The notes beneath the pieces were generated by a model that was given only the letters and a program-made list of their open reading frames with translations, was not told the origin of the DNA and searched no databases. Below, piece after piece: positions 10,116-20,941 of a DNA stretch of 46,364 nucleotides. The stretch lies in the NCBI GenBank assembly GCA_964618565.1, contig CAZUBA010000014.1, positions 1-46,364 on the forward strand. The letters are read 5' to 3'. Position 1 is the first letter of the stretch. The number at the start of each line of letters is the position of its first letter. Made by a program: the position numbers and the translations under genes. The stretch comes from STC-113 sp964618565 (GTDB lineage Bacteria > Patescibacteriota > Gracilibacteria > BD1-5 > UBA2023).

Positions 10116-11564
10116 TTAATTTGCTGTACGAACGCATTTTGATTTACGGTTAGAATTTTTTGTAAATCCATTATGGCCTCCAGTATCAAATCTGAACCCT
10201 CTGGCTCCGATACTGAATTCTGTTACATATTCCGATGATGACCAATAATATGATCATGTAAAACCAAGAAGGGCCTGACTTCATGTTCATTTGTGTTGGC
10301 AATATAGAAATTGGATTTCTCATGCCTGTGCTCCACAGTTAGTCGTTGTTCAAACTCAGTAAGCCATTGCTGGCAGATACCAGTCTGTATGTCATGCCCA
10401 AGACAGATCTTCGCAATATTTTGTAGCTGGATGATAAGTAAGTGTCGGATCGACGGATTTTATTGTCAATACATTCACTTTTCAATCAGTTTCATTGATA
10501 TTTGCCGATGTTAATGTATCGCTGGTTTTCCAATATCATGAAAGATTCTCTGTTCAGGCAACCCATAATACTTTTCATAAATATGTTCATGCATATAAAG
10601 CATCTTGTCAGGGAACTGACGATACATTTGTTCATACGGCTGTTACGCCTCATACTCATTCACTTACTCAATTTGAGTTGCTGGTACTCCCTCATAAGCT
10701 ATTCTTTATCAAGCCAGCTCATAAATCAGTCAATAAGCTTCAGCTTGCATTAACTATGGCCTGCACTAGTGGAGTTGTGATATTTCATGTCAGATATACA
10801 GATTTAATTGTTGTCATCAGATTAGTTATATCTGTAGCCGAAAGGTTTGTTCATCATGTAGAATATATCTTAGACGAATCAAATTGCGCATAATTATTGA
10901 CTCATGGAAGTATATCTTTTCATGATCAGAATGCATTATTATATACAGTTGAATCGGTTTTTCCAAATAATGTGGGAGTTGGAACAAAGTAATAAATGCT
11001 TCAAGTGAATACCTTAAGCATAACTCAATTATAATTACCGCTTATATATACATTAACTCAAGTTCAGCCTAATGCATTCGCATTAGGAGAATTGAGAATT
11101 GAGAACTGAGAGATGAGGAAATCCGATTCGAACGGATTATAGGTTTTTTCAAATGATGTTGGATTCTCGAAGTTTCAGGCTACTTGGTATTCCCTTTTGT
11201 TGGCGGCGAGGGAATAATCATATTCTGAGTCTTTGAGAGGATCCTTCACCTTCTTCGATAGGGTTTTCTGAATGAGCCTGTATGCAGAATCTCATAGTGC
11301 TCATTGGTTCCATATTGTTCCTCAGGAATAAGTGAATGATGTAGGATTGTCAGGAGAAGGATACAATCCTGAATTTACATTGTACATCTCCATTCATTTC
11401 TTTATGGACGATATGTCGGAAAGGCGGGTGGAATCTCTAGCTGAACCGGATTGTGAAGAGAAAGAAAGGAATGCTATGGTTGCGAGTATGGCAAGTATGA
11501 CTATGACTACTATTAGTTCTACTAGAGTGAAGGCATTGGTATTATATTGGTTTTTTGTTGGCAT
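10116..11564 (-). CDS. Large prepilin-like protein with DUF1566-like C-terminal domain
   Basis: This 482-residue protein has a class III type IV prepilin leader: about 11 residues, then A|FTLVELIVVIVILAILA with the Glu at position 5 of the predicted mature form. The hydrophobic helix would anchor or assemble it in a pilus or pseudopilus. A pilin head of about 130 residues follows (GLYPSPDNP), then a Gly/Ser/Thr/Asn-rich linker. The last 130 residues carry WAGHTDWYLPAM, YYWSSSEY and a terminal CVRTAN, typical of DUF1566/Fib_succ_major-type lectin-like domains. It looks like a minor, adhesin-tipped pilin. No pilus assembly genes are in the window. DUF1566 is recognised by motif only. Confidence 0.82.
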
Positions 11565-11642
11565 TTTTAAAAAATATAAATTAAATTACTACATTCAGTA
11601 AGATAACACATCTTCTTTAAAAAATATTTAATTAAAGTCAGC

Positions 11643-12815
11643 TTATTGCTCAAGAATGATTATCTCTTTCAATAAATTGATTTCCTCTCATTCGGGTGGA
11701 AGAGAAAATTTCGGAGGAGTCATCAATATCTCCAATCATTGTCACATTTTGCAGATCTGATCTACTTGCCTCCTATATATTGTTATGAAATTCTTCAGGT
11801 TATTCAGAATCCTGTATGATTCTTTTGGTTTTCTCTTCAATGCTTCTGCGACCACTTCCTTAATATTCATTATTATATTTTCTGGTGTCTTCTCAATGAT
11901 AATCTTTCAGATTTCCTCTCTTTCAATAATATAATACAGTTCTTTGACGGGCTCCCATGGATCTTTAAGGCTTTTCAAGTAAAGATAATATTCTTTTGTG
12001 ATTATATTTTTTTCTAGGAATATCCTCATAAAATAGTTTCTTGCATGTTTTCATATCAGGAAAATCAATCTATCGAGATCCTTTTTTTTGATGGCCTCTT
12101 TTTTTTCATTTATATCATTTTCTCTTGTTGCAACTTCAAAATATCACTTTATATCCTTGTAATTTTCTACAAACCATGAATTCACCCTTTTTATTTCCGA
12201 TAAATCGTCGCGACATATATTCAGGTTTTTACTTCATTCTTCATTTGAATCCCTTAATGTAAAGCAGTTTTTATATGACCTGATCATTTCTTTTAGGCAT
12301 TCATATTCTTCAGATGACGTGCTTAGATTGGCAGTATCAAAATACAGAGAGCTATAATCAAATCTCCCCATCCTATCTGTATATTCCATCAGAACATTCC
12401 ATGGATGACTGCTTGCTCTTGATATTTCCAAATCATTTAAATATATATATTTTTTTTCATGAAATTCAACCAAAGATTCAGCTATCTCATGTCAGAAAAA
12501 GTTCAATGAAGCCCAGTATTTTCATTTATTGAAATTCACTTTTGCAAGAGTCAGTCCATATTTTGTTTTGTCCTTGTCGATCACATCGCCTATCTTCTCT
12601 ATCTCTCACATCAGTTTCAGTGCTAGGCGATGCATCTCATTTTCTGTGACGTCATCTATTCATAAAATCCTTTCTCATAGGACATCCCTGTATTTGGCCG
12701 CTAATTCACAGATAAGCAGATTGAATTCAAAAATTCCCCTTTCATCTTCTATTAAAAAGGAGGTAGTGCCGATTGAGATTTTTTCTTCATTTAAATTTGT
12801 TCCTGCTTTATTCAA
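11643..12815 (-). CDS. Unknown 390-residue cytoplasmic protein, TTG start
   Basis: I do not recognise the family. The frame opens after a TAA; the only codon usable as a start near it is TTG (12813-12815), and the first in-frame ATG is some 50 residues later. The protein is rich in Glu, Lys and Ile, lacks a signal peptide or membrane span, and appears largely alpha-helical. The C-terminal half carries many Lys/Glu helices and ends LLKEIIILEQ. It lies 78 bp upstream of the pilin-like gene on the same strand, but nothing links their functions. The start choice is uncertain. Confidence 0.65.
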
Positions 12816-12878
12816 ACTATATTAGAACTAAAAATATAATATACTCAACAATATATGTAGAAATGAATATTTGTAAAT

Positions 12879-12906
12879 TTGAATTTTATTATTTTTACAA
12901 TATACT
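12879..12906 (+). promoter_or_regulatory. Putative promoter of the HIT gene
   Basis: TTGAAT (12879-12884), a 16-bp spacer and TATACT (12901-12906) resemble a sigma-70-type promoter. It lies 52 bp before the HIT start codon, in the 142-bp divergent region. Confidence 0.55.
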
Positions 12907-12957
12907 TTTTGCGTTTTTCATACTGTTCTAAAAGTTGTATTTCTTAAGCTCAAAAAC

Positions 12958-13269
12958 ATGGATTGCATTTTCTGTAAAATAATCAATAAGGAGTATCATT
13001 CAGAACCCGTATATGAAGATGAGAATTATATTGTTTTAAATGATCTTCATCCAAAGGCGAGAGTCCATATGCTGATCATTCCTAAAAGGCATATTGAAAC
13101 CATTAACCATCTAGATGATGCTGATGATGTTCTGATCTGATGATTATTCCTGATTGCAAGAGATTTGGCTAAGAAAATGAATATAGGCTGATACAAGCTC
13201 AGCTTCAATGTATGAAAAGAATGATGACAAGAGATATTCCATATACATCTGCATTTTTTAGCTAATTAA
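12958..13269 (+). CDS. HIT family nucleotide hydrolase/transferase
   Basis: The 103-residue histidine triad protein starts MDCIFCKIINKE, the family's usual Cys-x-x-Cys opening. It has KRHIETINHL in the middle and ends with the triad FHIHLHFLAN (H-x-H-x-H). HIT/HINT enzymes hydrolyse adenosine phosphoramidates and related dinucleotides. It is slightly short for the family because it ends just after the triad. Consecutive TGA glycines (for example GG after DDVLI) would truncate it under the standard code. It is followed by the repeat region. Confidence 0.95.
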
Positions 13270-13334
13270 TGAGATGTACTAATTCCTGAACCGATAATGG
13301 ATCCCCGCATACGCGAGGATGACAGAGCCTTCGG

Positions 13335-13434
13335 NNNNNNNNNNNNNNNNNNNNNNNNNNNNNNNNNNNNNNNNNNNNNNNNNNNNNNNNNNNNNNNNNN
13401 NNNNNNNNNNNNNNNNNNNNNNNNNNNNNNNNNN
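13335..13434. other. 100-N scaffold gap inside the repeat cluster
   Basis: Exactly 100 Ns interrupt the tandem repeat. The flanks do not overlap beyond 3 bp, so the true number of repeat units here is unknown. Confidence 0.95.
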
Positions 13435-13616
13435 CGGAGTTAACCGATAATGGATCCCTCCCGTCTGCGGGACGAGGATGACAGGCCTCCGGGCGGAGTT
13501 AACAGATAAATGCATACGCGAGGATGACAGAGCCTTCGGCGGAGTTAACCGATAATGGATCCCTCCCGTCTGCGGGACGAGGATGACAGGCCTCAGGGGC
13601 GGAGTTAACAGATAAA

Positions 13617-13826
13617 CGCATACGCGAGGATGACAGAGCCTTCGGTCGAAGTTAACCAATTATGGCTGCATNNNNNNNNNNNNNNNNNNNNNNNNNNNNN
13701 NNNNNNNNNNNNNNNNNNNNNNNNNNNNNNNNNNNNNNNNNNNNNNNNNNNNNNNNNNNNNNNNNNNNNNNCGCATACGCGAGGATGACAGAGCCTTCGG
13801 TCGAAGTTAACCAATTATGGCTGCAT
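13617..13826. repeat. Second pair of identical 55-bp copies around an N gap
   Basis: Bases 13617-13671 and 13772-13826 are identical over 55 bp, with 100 Ns (13672-13771) between them. The length equals that of the pair at 1436/1591, pointing to unmerged contig ends sharing one assembly k-mer. Confidence 0.88.
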
Positions 13827-13891
13827 ACGCGAGAATGACAGAGCCTCGGCAGGCTGGCTAATCTTAAATCTTAAATCCTAAATCTAATCCC

Positions 13892-15298
13892 ATGTCTAAA
13901 CATAAAATGATATTCTTCGCAATCGCATGAGCAATAATACTACTTTTTTCAGGATCCTTCATGTTCCTGTCAAGCATATCTGATAAAGGCAAAGCTGTCT
14001 GACCGAAAGAATTCAATGTTTGGGTAGTTTGAGATGAAACTGCTTGATATTCTGATATAATAACATGATTCAAAAAGAAATACTCTGAGTACGCAAACAC
14101 AGAAGTTAAATTCACAAAGTTCTCAAGCTATTCTGATTATGAGAAGATTCTTCTGAATGTCATGACAGACGGTAATTCTCCTGATATTTTCGTTGTGAAC
14201 AATGCTTCAATGACTTCGGAGTGAGATTGAATTTTGGAATCAAAGATTGTCGGCTTATCAAAAGAAATTGTAGATACCGATTATTTCCAAAAGAATTTCA
14301 ATAAGGTTTTCGATGAGCTTGTACTGCAAAATGAAGAAGAGAATGTGGACTGAAAAAAATTAAAGGTGGATTATCTTAAGTGAATCCCTATGTGATTTGA
14401 GACACTTTGAATCTATTATAATTTCAAAAAGCTAAGAAACATACCTTGAACTTGGGCAGACTTAGACAAAGAGATTACGGATGCGGCTGCTGATTCGTAT
14501 TCTACTATCTGATTAGGGCTTGGTTCCAGATATATCCATACGCCATCCGATATAGTCACTCTTATGTTTCTGCAGAATTGAATAGAAAGCTATAAGAAGC
14601 TTTGAGAAGACAGCGCTTCAAAAACCCTTCGAGCTTACCTTTCATATTATTCTGATCCGAATAATAAATTATTTGAATTCAAACCAGAAATGGATGAGCT
14701 ACGCTTGACAACTGCAGACTTGTTTGTAAGAGGAAAGCTTGGAATGATAATATGATATCCTTCATTGATGAAAGAGATCGTACTTGCCATCAAGAGGACT
14801 TCTTGAAGTGTGAAGGGGGTTGAAAGATATTTGAGATCAGCACCTATATTCCAAACTGATTTATCTACTTGAGAAGATGATAAAGCTGAAAAAACAAACA
14901 TTATCAATTATAATTATTTCGCATTATCAAAATATTCAGCCAATCAAGATATGTGATTTGCTTTCCTATCGTATCTTTCCACAAAAGAGGCCCAAGAAAA
15001 ATATCTTAACTCCTTTTCTTATTATTTACCTGCTTTAAGGTCTTTGGAGGATTCCAGGCTTGATGAATCTATTGAAAAATGATTCGATAGGATCAAGTAT
15101 AAAGATTTCCTATTAAATGACGTTACTTTGAAGACTTTTGAAAAATGATTAAAGACGGAATACGATGTTTATTTTAATAATTCTCTTGATTTTTCCTGAT
15201 CCACAAGCAAAAACATCCTCGAAAAATGACAAATGAACATAGAATGTAATGTGAACCACATCTTAAAATGACTAGATTTCGATAAACAATGTGACTAA
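13892..15298 (+). CDS. Extracellular solute-binding protein, family 1-like
   Basis: The 468-residue protein has an N-terminal hydrophobic segment (IFFAIAGAIILLFSGSFMFL) without a lipobox Cys, so it may stay membrane-anchored. The periplasmic-binding fold shows in VVGDETAGYSDIITGFKKKY, SPDIFVVNNASM, GIPMGFETLGIYYNFKKL, the WADLDKEITDAA box and LGMIIGYPSLMKEI, all positions typical of sugar-type (MalE-like) binding proteins. No ABC permease or ATPase is nearby. It is the first gene of the plus-strand block leading into the PKD genes. The ligand is unknown. It might be a scaffold or sensor instead of a transporter part; that is inference. Confidence 0.82.
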
Positions 15299-15342
15299 AT
15301 TCTTGCCTTTTTAAAAAATATATGATAAAATCAAGAACGAGA

Positions 15343-15372
15343 TTAAGAAACGGTTCTTAAAATAATTATAAT
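15343..15372 (+). promoter_or_regulatory. Palindrome overlapping a promoter before the giant PKD gene
   Basis: A perfect inverted repeat TTAAGAA-ACGG-TTCTTAA (15343-15360) sits directly upstream of TATAAT (15367-15372), 12 bp before the ATG. Its left arm falls where a -35 box would be, so it could be an operator. No T-run follows, so it is a poor terminator candidate for the gene before it. Confidence 0.45.
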
Positions 15373-15383
15373 CTATATAAAAA

Positions 15384-18300
15384 ATGAAAACGAATTTGAT
15401 TAAGGTGTTGGCTCTATGTTTTATGTTTCTAGCCGCATTCTCGATTGTCAGCGCAGCAACTTTTACCACTTGAGAACCAGAACAGCCTTATTGCAATAAC
15501 CCTGCTGATTGTACTATAGATAAATGAACCGATGTCGTTGCGAATAATGTAAACGATATCCAGAAAAATAAAAAATTCTCAGTCTATGTACAGGATATCG
15601 CAGCTTATTTAGTCATTTTTATATGAATAATCGGTGTATTGTATATCATTTATTCTGGTTTTGTAATATTGACTTCAAGCGGTGACGATTGAAAAGTCAA
15701 GAAGGCAAAAGTATCGATCATGTATGTCTTGATATGAATTATATTGGTTTTCTTGGCTTATCCTATAATCAAATGGGCTGTCTGATTGGTTAATTCATCC
15801 GGCACATCATTTGAAATGCCGACTTTCATAGAAAGAACATATGCTTACACGACTAATGATGCGAACACTTTCGATGAATCGAAAAAAAAAGTTGAAATAT
15901 TAGCTTCCGATCTTGAAAGGGATTATAAGGTTAATGGGAAAATAAGCACTTCAAATCTATTACAGCTACAAACTTTAGTCAATGAATCTATAACTACATT
16001 TCCTGATGATGACAATTTTGTTACAAACAATTCAATAGCCAGAAACCTACTTATTGCTATTGATGTGGTAAAGAAATCACCAGATTCAGATACAAAAATA
16101 ACAGAATTAGCAAAAAACCTTAAAGATTTTCTCACTAGAATCAAGATACCTAGAATTTCTGCAAAAATCACTGCAACTCCTCAATCATGAAGCGCACCTC
16201 TCTCGGTAACGCTACGTGCTTCTGATGTTGTTGATCCTTCATGAGTCATTGTTCCTCAATGAAATTATATTTGGTGGATAAAGCAGGCATCAGGCAGAAA
16301 GGTTCTTTGAACATGACCGTCAATAAATTATACTTTTAAAGAAGAAAAAAATTATATCGTTAATCTTGATATAGTATCTGCAAGCAGAAATACAAAATGA
16401 AAAATCGATGTGCTGCCTTTTTCTTGAACCATAAAAATCGATGTCCTCCCAAGCGTGGGTAACATATTTTTCTATATCAATTGAATAAATGTATCTGATA
16501 TGGATAGATTTAAGATCACTCCAAATATATGAAAAGCCTGATTGATAATGGATGCATCTGCATCTCAGCCAGCCAGTTGATCGAAATTCTCAAAAACTTC
16601 TTGGAATTTCTGAAATTGAAATTCCTTTTCGTATGATTTATATCCAAGAATAGAAAAACAATACTACGTCAATGAATGAAACTACTCTATAGTACTGAAA
16701 CTTGTCACTAATGAGTGAAAAGAAATATCAAAAAATCTTTATCTTGAAGTCAGGGATCCTGTAGCCTCAATAAAATCAGAAAGGAATACATGATTTGTTG
16801 GAGAAGATTTCAAATTCAGTGTGAATACAACTTTCATGGAATGAACTCTTAATTATGAATGGAAAATAATTGAGCTAGGATGAAACCAGCCAATACTTAC
16901 CTCTTCAAAAGAAAATATTTCTTATAAATTCAAAAAGACAGGCAAATATGCAGTCAAGCTCAAATCAACTTCTCCATCTGGAAAAGAGGATACTGACACA
17001 GTAGTCATAACTATAGAATCACGAGACCCGATTGCCGTTTTTGATGTTACAAATTCAAATTCTGAAACTCCAAATGTATTTAAATTGGATGCTTCACAAA
17101 GCTTCGATCCAGATACATTCGATAATTCTAAGCTAACTTTTTCTTGGCAAGTCGATGGACAGAAAGTTGATTTAGAGTCGCCTTCTAGAAATTGAGCAAT
17201 ATGAAAATATACTTTTAACTCAGAATGAAATCATAAGATTGTTTTGGATATTTCTAATCAAGAAGGTAAAACAGCTACAGTAAAAAAGGAAGTATCAGTC
17301 AATTCTCTTCTGAGTGTAAAAATGAATTTTTCACCAAAGATTGTAAAGAATGGGACCCCTATTTCAATAATCGCAGATTCCAAAGAAACTACGGCATTTG
17401 AATGGAGTTTCTGAGATTGAGAAACCGATACTACTAATGCCGGAAGAATTAACCATGTCTATAAAAAATCCTGAACTTATAATCTTGGGCTGACTGTAAG
17501 ATGAAAAAGAGCTTGAGATTCAAATACGATTACCAGAAAAGTTTATGTTTCAGATTGAGTTTCTCCTTTTGCTTTAATTACGATGAAAAGCAACAATGAT
17601 GAGTACTTTTTGACTCCGGATGCATGTGATTGAAATGATGCTTATATATTGGACAGGGCGAATATGATCACTTTCTCAGCCAACGATAGCACAAATATAG
17701 ACTGATCCACTTCCGGACTTTCTTATTCTTGGAAATATATGAATAGGACTTCAAGCCAGCCGCAATTTTCTTACAAGTTTGATGAATTAGGATGTTTTCC
17801 AGTGACTCTAACGGTAAAAAGCCAGAAGAATTGAAAGATAAATACAGTCAGAAATTTTGTTAAAATAGAGAATCTTCCGCCTAAGATTTCTGGTCTATCT
17901 GTCACTACGCTTGATATGAATTCAGATCCGGTAATTGTGAAAGTGGCAGCTAACAATCCAACCGATGCGGATTGAGCGATAGTTTCTTATCTTTGGTATT
18001 ATTATACCGATTCAGATCCAGAGCCTCAGGATTATAGAGTCACAAAACAATCTTCAACTACATTTGTATTGCCAAGAGTAACAGGAAAATATTACTTCGT
18101 GCTTGTTGCTGAGGATTCAAATTGAGCAAAATATGATACAGACAAGGAAACAGATAATAAATATTCAATTCAATTGTCTACAGATAATGTCAATACTCCG
18201 ATTATTAAATTAACTGCTGATAAGACATCTATCGCAACTTGAGATGAGATTAATTTTGAAGCAACTGTTTCAGACATACTTGGGAAAGACATATCTAATA

Positions 18301-20828
18301 AAGTTGAGTATAAATGGGATTTTGACGGAGATTGATTCTATGATGACACCACCACATCATGAAAGGTTTCACATAAATTTTCAACTCCTTGAAACATTAG
18401 CTTAAAAGTTAAGGTTACGCACAAAGGTATCTCAAATACCAAGTATCAGCTGATTTCAGTAAAAAATACACTTAAACCTAATTTTGAATATTACTCGATT
18501 GGTAAAAAGCTTGTTTTATTAAATACCACTGAATGAGTATACAATACTGCAACTTGGACTTTATGAAATGATGTTTCTTCAACAAATCTCGATTCATTTG
18601 TTTATGATTTCAAAGATGAGGATTTTCCTGAAAAAGTAAGCCTTAAGGTCTCTGATTGACAGTCTTCAAAAACAGTCGAACTATCAGTAAGGAAAGACGT
18701 GGTAAATCTATCAAAAGTTTCAAGATCAACTGATAAGCTTATTGCTTTCACTTATCCTTCATCTGACAATGGAACTATCCATATGACAAAGGCCGGCAAT
18801 AAATTGTTTATTTACCTTGGAGAATCAAAATGATGAGCTTCACAATATTGTATAGATACTGATGCAAAAATCGATTCGGATCTTAATGGTACGACAGACG
18901 ATGATTGTGATAACAAATGAACTGATTCATATACTTCTTGAACACCTTTTGTAATCAAAGATTTTGATAATTCCATAAAAGAAAGATCAATGAAGCTTTC
19001 TATTTCAAATTGAAGCAAAATAATAGAATCAAAAGAGATAAAAGTGATTTTGGACTACATTGAAAGCAAATCGACTAAAGATTTTTGAGATAATAAAGAT
19101 ATCTCTGATAGTGACAGGAAATGAATAGAAGAATTGAAGACTCTTATAAAGAAGGCTCCAGAAAGGGAAAGGCTTCAGATGATGCAATATCTTTCTTCTC
19201 TTCAGGAAAATTGGTTTGATGATAGGGAAAAGACAAAAACGGTGATTGATTTTGAATCTTATATAAATTCTTCTGGTTTAGATCAGAAATTAAAAGATGA
19301 GTTCTATAATCTTCTTGAGTGATTTCTAGTAACTCAGAATCAGGCTAAAGATGAAGTTTCTCTAGCTGCAAAAGTCTTAAAATCACTGATTCCGAAAACT
19401 AATCCCAATTATGAACAAATTGTTAAAAATATAGATGAGATACTTTCACATCCGACTAATACTAAACTAAATAAGGATCTGGGCACTTTCATACTAGATT
19501 CTATCAAAAACGATGAAAATATTCCTAATAAAGATAAGGTAATAATCAAATCTCAGTTGCTTGTTATTATCTATGGGTCTCAAAAGAACATTCCAGCAGA
19601 TTTGACTGCCGAAAATGGTGAAGCTGAATCTGACTGATGATGAATCATGTGATTCATATCTTGATTTGTAAAGGTCGTGTTATATATCATTCTATTCTTG
19701 TTATTCTGAGTATTATTGCTTTTTGTGTATTTTAAAATCACAAATAAAAATGAAAATCTGTCTTTTCAGGATTTTATAATAGAGATGCTTCTGCAAAAAA
19801 ATGCAACCCCAAAACCACAGGCTCCAAAACAAGATATTCCACCGCCTCCTCCATCACAGCCAAAGCAAGATATACTTTCTTCAATTCCAGAGCCGACTAT
19901 TACCCCAGAACAACCAACCATAGCAGAGCCCCCTGTTGCCACAGTGCCTCCAATTGATGAATATAATCCTCAGAAAGCTCCTTCAAAGCCTACAGCTGAA
20001 CCGGATGCATGACTTCCAGATTGGCTGAAATGAATGTCTGCAAGCGAAAAACAAGAGTCTGTTCCTCCATCTGTAACTGAAAAGGAAATGGCTCCAGCCG
20101 AAGAGGTTACAGCGAAAGAAGCACCTTCATTGGCACAGGAGAGCGATCTTCCAGACTGGCTTAAGGGCATGGATTCAAAAGAATTGCAAAATGAAATTGA
20201 AGAAGAGCTATCATGAACAGCATCTCAGGAAATATACCAAGATGAGATTTCTAAAACTCCCGAAGAACCCGCTTCAGAAGCTCAAAGTGAACTTCCTGAT
20301 TGGTTGAAATGAATACCGGAAGCTCCTGCTCCAGAACAGCCAAAGACTGAAGAGAATAAGACTGAAGAAATCATTCCTGCAGAAGAAGCAAAAAAACCTG
20401 AAAGCGATGAACTTCCTGATTGGTTGAAATCTGCTCCTCCAGAACCTGAAACCGATAAAGATTCGGGAACTTCAGAAGAACAAAGCGTTAGCGCTTCAGA
20501 AGATACTGAAAAACCTGAAGAAAATATCCCAGATTGGCTTAAATGATCTTCTCCTGCTCCAGATGAGGATATTCAAGATAACGAGGAAGAAGAGAATCCA
20601 TTCATAGAAAGTACTTCTTTGGATTTATCAGAACCCGCTGAGCAAAAGCCAGAAAAGAAGCCACACCCTAAAAAGGAAAAGAAGCCAGATACGACACCTG
20701 CAGATGAGGCTGATTTTTCCACTAAACAAGTAAAGCCATTTCCAAAAAAACCAACTTCAAAACAAAATAAGGAAAACGTTTCTCAGAATGATGAAAAACA
20801 AGATGATTTGCCCGATTGGTTAAAATAA
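15384..20828 (+). CDS. Giant membrane protein: pilin-like 2-TM head, PKD repeats, C-terminal TM and LPDWLK-repeat tail
   Basis: This is an open frame of 1,814 residues. Order: signal peptide (1-24); two membrane helices (about 72-97 and 110-136) around SSGDDGKVKKAK, resembling the TrbC/VirB2-like T4SS-pilin domain found in CPR proteins; an extracellular region of about 1,250 residues with several PKD/Ig-like units, for example WSFGDGETD at about 660 and YKWDFDGDGFYDD at about 985; a DSDLNGTTDDDCDN segment resembling a Ca-binding loop at about 1165; a C-terminal membrane helix (about 1420-1450); and a Pro/Glu-rich tail carrying six [L/I]PDWLK motifs at about 1544, 1589, 1637, 1677, 1715 and 1809, the last being the exact C-terminus. 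The tail is predicted cytoplasmic. A large number of its glycines are TGA. Function is unknown; a surface anchor or fibre tethered to a cytoplasmic partner is plausible. Confidence 0.85.
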
Positions 20829-20841
20829 AACATTAAGACTG

Positions 20842-20920
20842 AAGACTTTGATATTAGTTGTATTTTCAATTGAAAAATTTGAAAATATAGATACTATGAT
20901 TCAAAGTCTTTTGTCTTTTT
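20842..20920 (+). terminator. Long composite hairpin between the two PKD genes
   Basis: An outer 10-bp stem (AAGACTTTGA at 20842-20851 with TCAAAGTCTT at 20901-20910) encloses an inner 9-bp stem (20861-20869 with 20879-20887). A T-rich stretch follows at 20911-20920. It is a plausible intrinsic terminator or RNA-processing site that separates expression of the two PKD genes. Confidence 0.6.
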
Positions 20921-20941
20921 TTATTACATAAATTCTTAATC

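Larger units (their letters stand above)
13291..13856. repeat. Alternating tandem repeat cluster of a palindromic intergenic element
   Basis: The 622 bp between the HIT and solute-binding genes hold repeats instead of genes. Two unit types alternate: about 59-60 bp (starts 13435, 13540; core CTCCCGTCTGCGGGACGAGG) and 46 bp (starts 13494, 13600; core GCATACGCGAGGATGACAG). Together they form a 105-106-bp higher-order unit. Diverged single units flank them (13291-13334, 13646 onward). Every unit contains GGATGACAG, and most contain GTTAAC. A related element is at 27201-27242. GC content is far above the surroundings. This is not a CRISPR array: repeats abut and there are no unique spacers. The nearby 13861-13890 is a short AAATCTT-type tract. 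Confidence 0.85.

Noticed and set aside
10495..10893. 132-residue plus-strand ORF
   Set aside because: It is antisense to the pilin-like gene, whose frame has clear prepilin and DUF1566-like motifs.
13279..13814. Apparent minus-strand ORFs in the repeat cluster
   Set aside because: They run through Ns and simply translate the repeat; no family resemblance or start signal.
13291..13856. CRISPR array
   Set aside because: Units abut, two unit types alternate and no unique spacers exist; no cas genes nearby.
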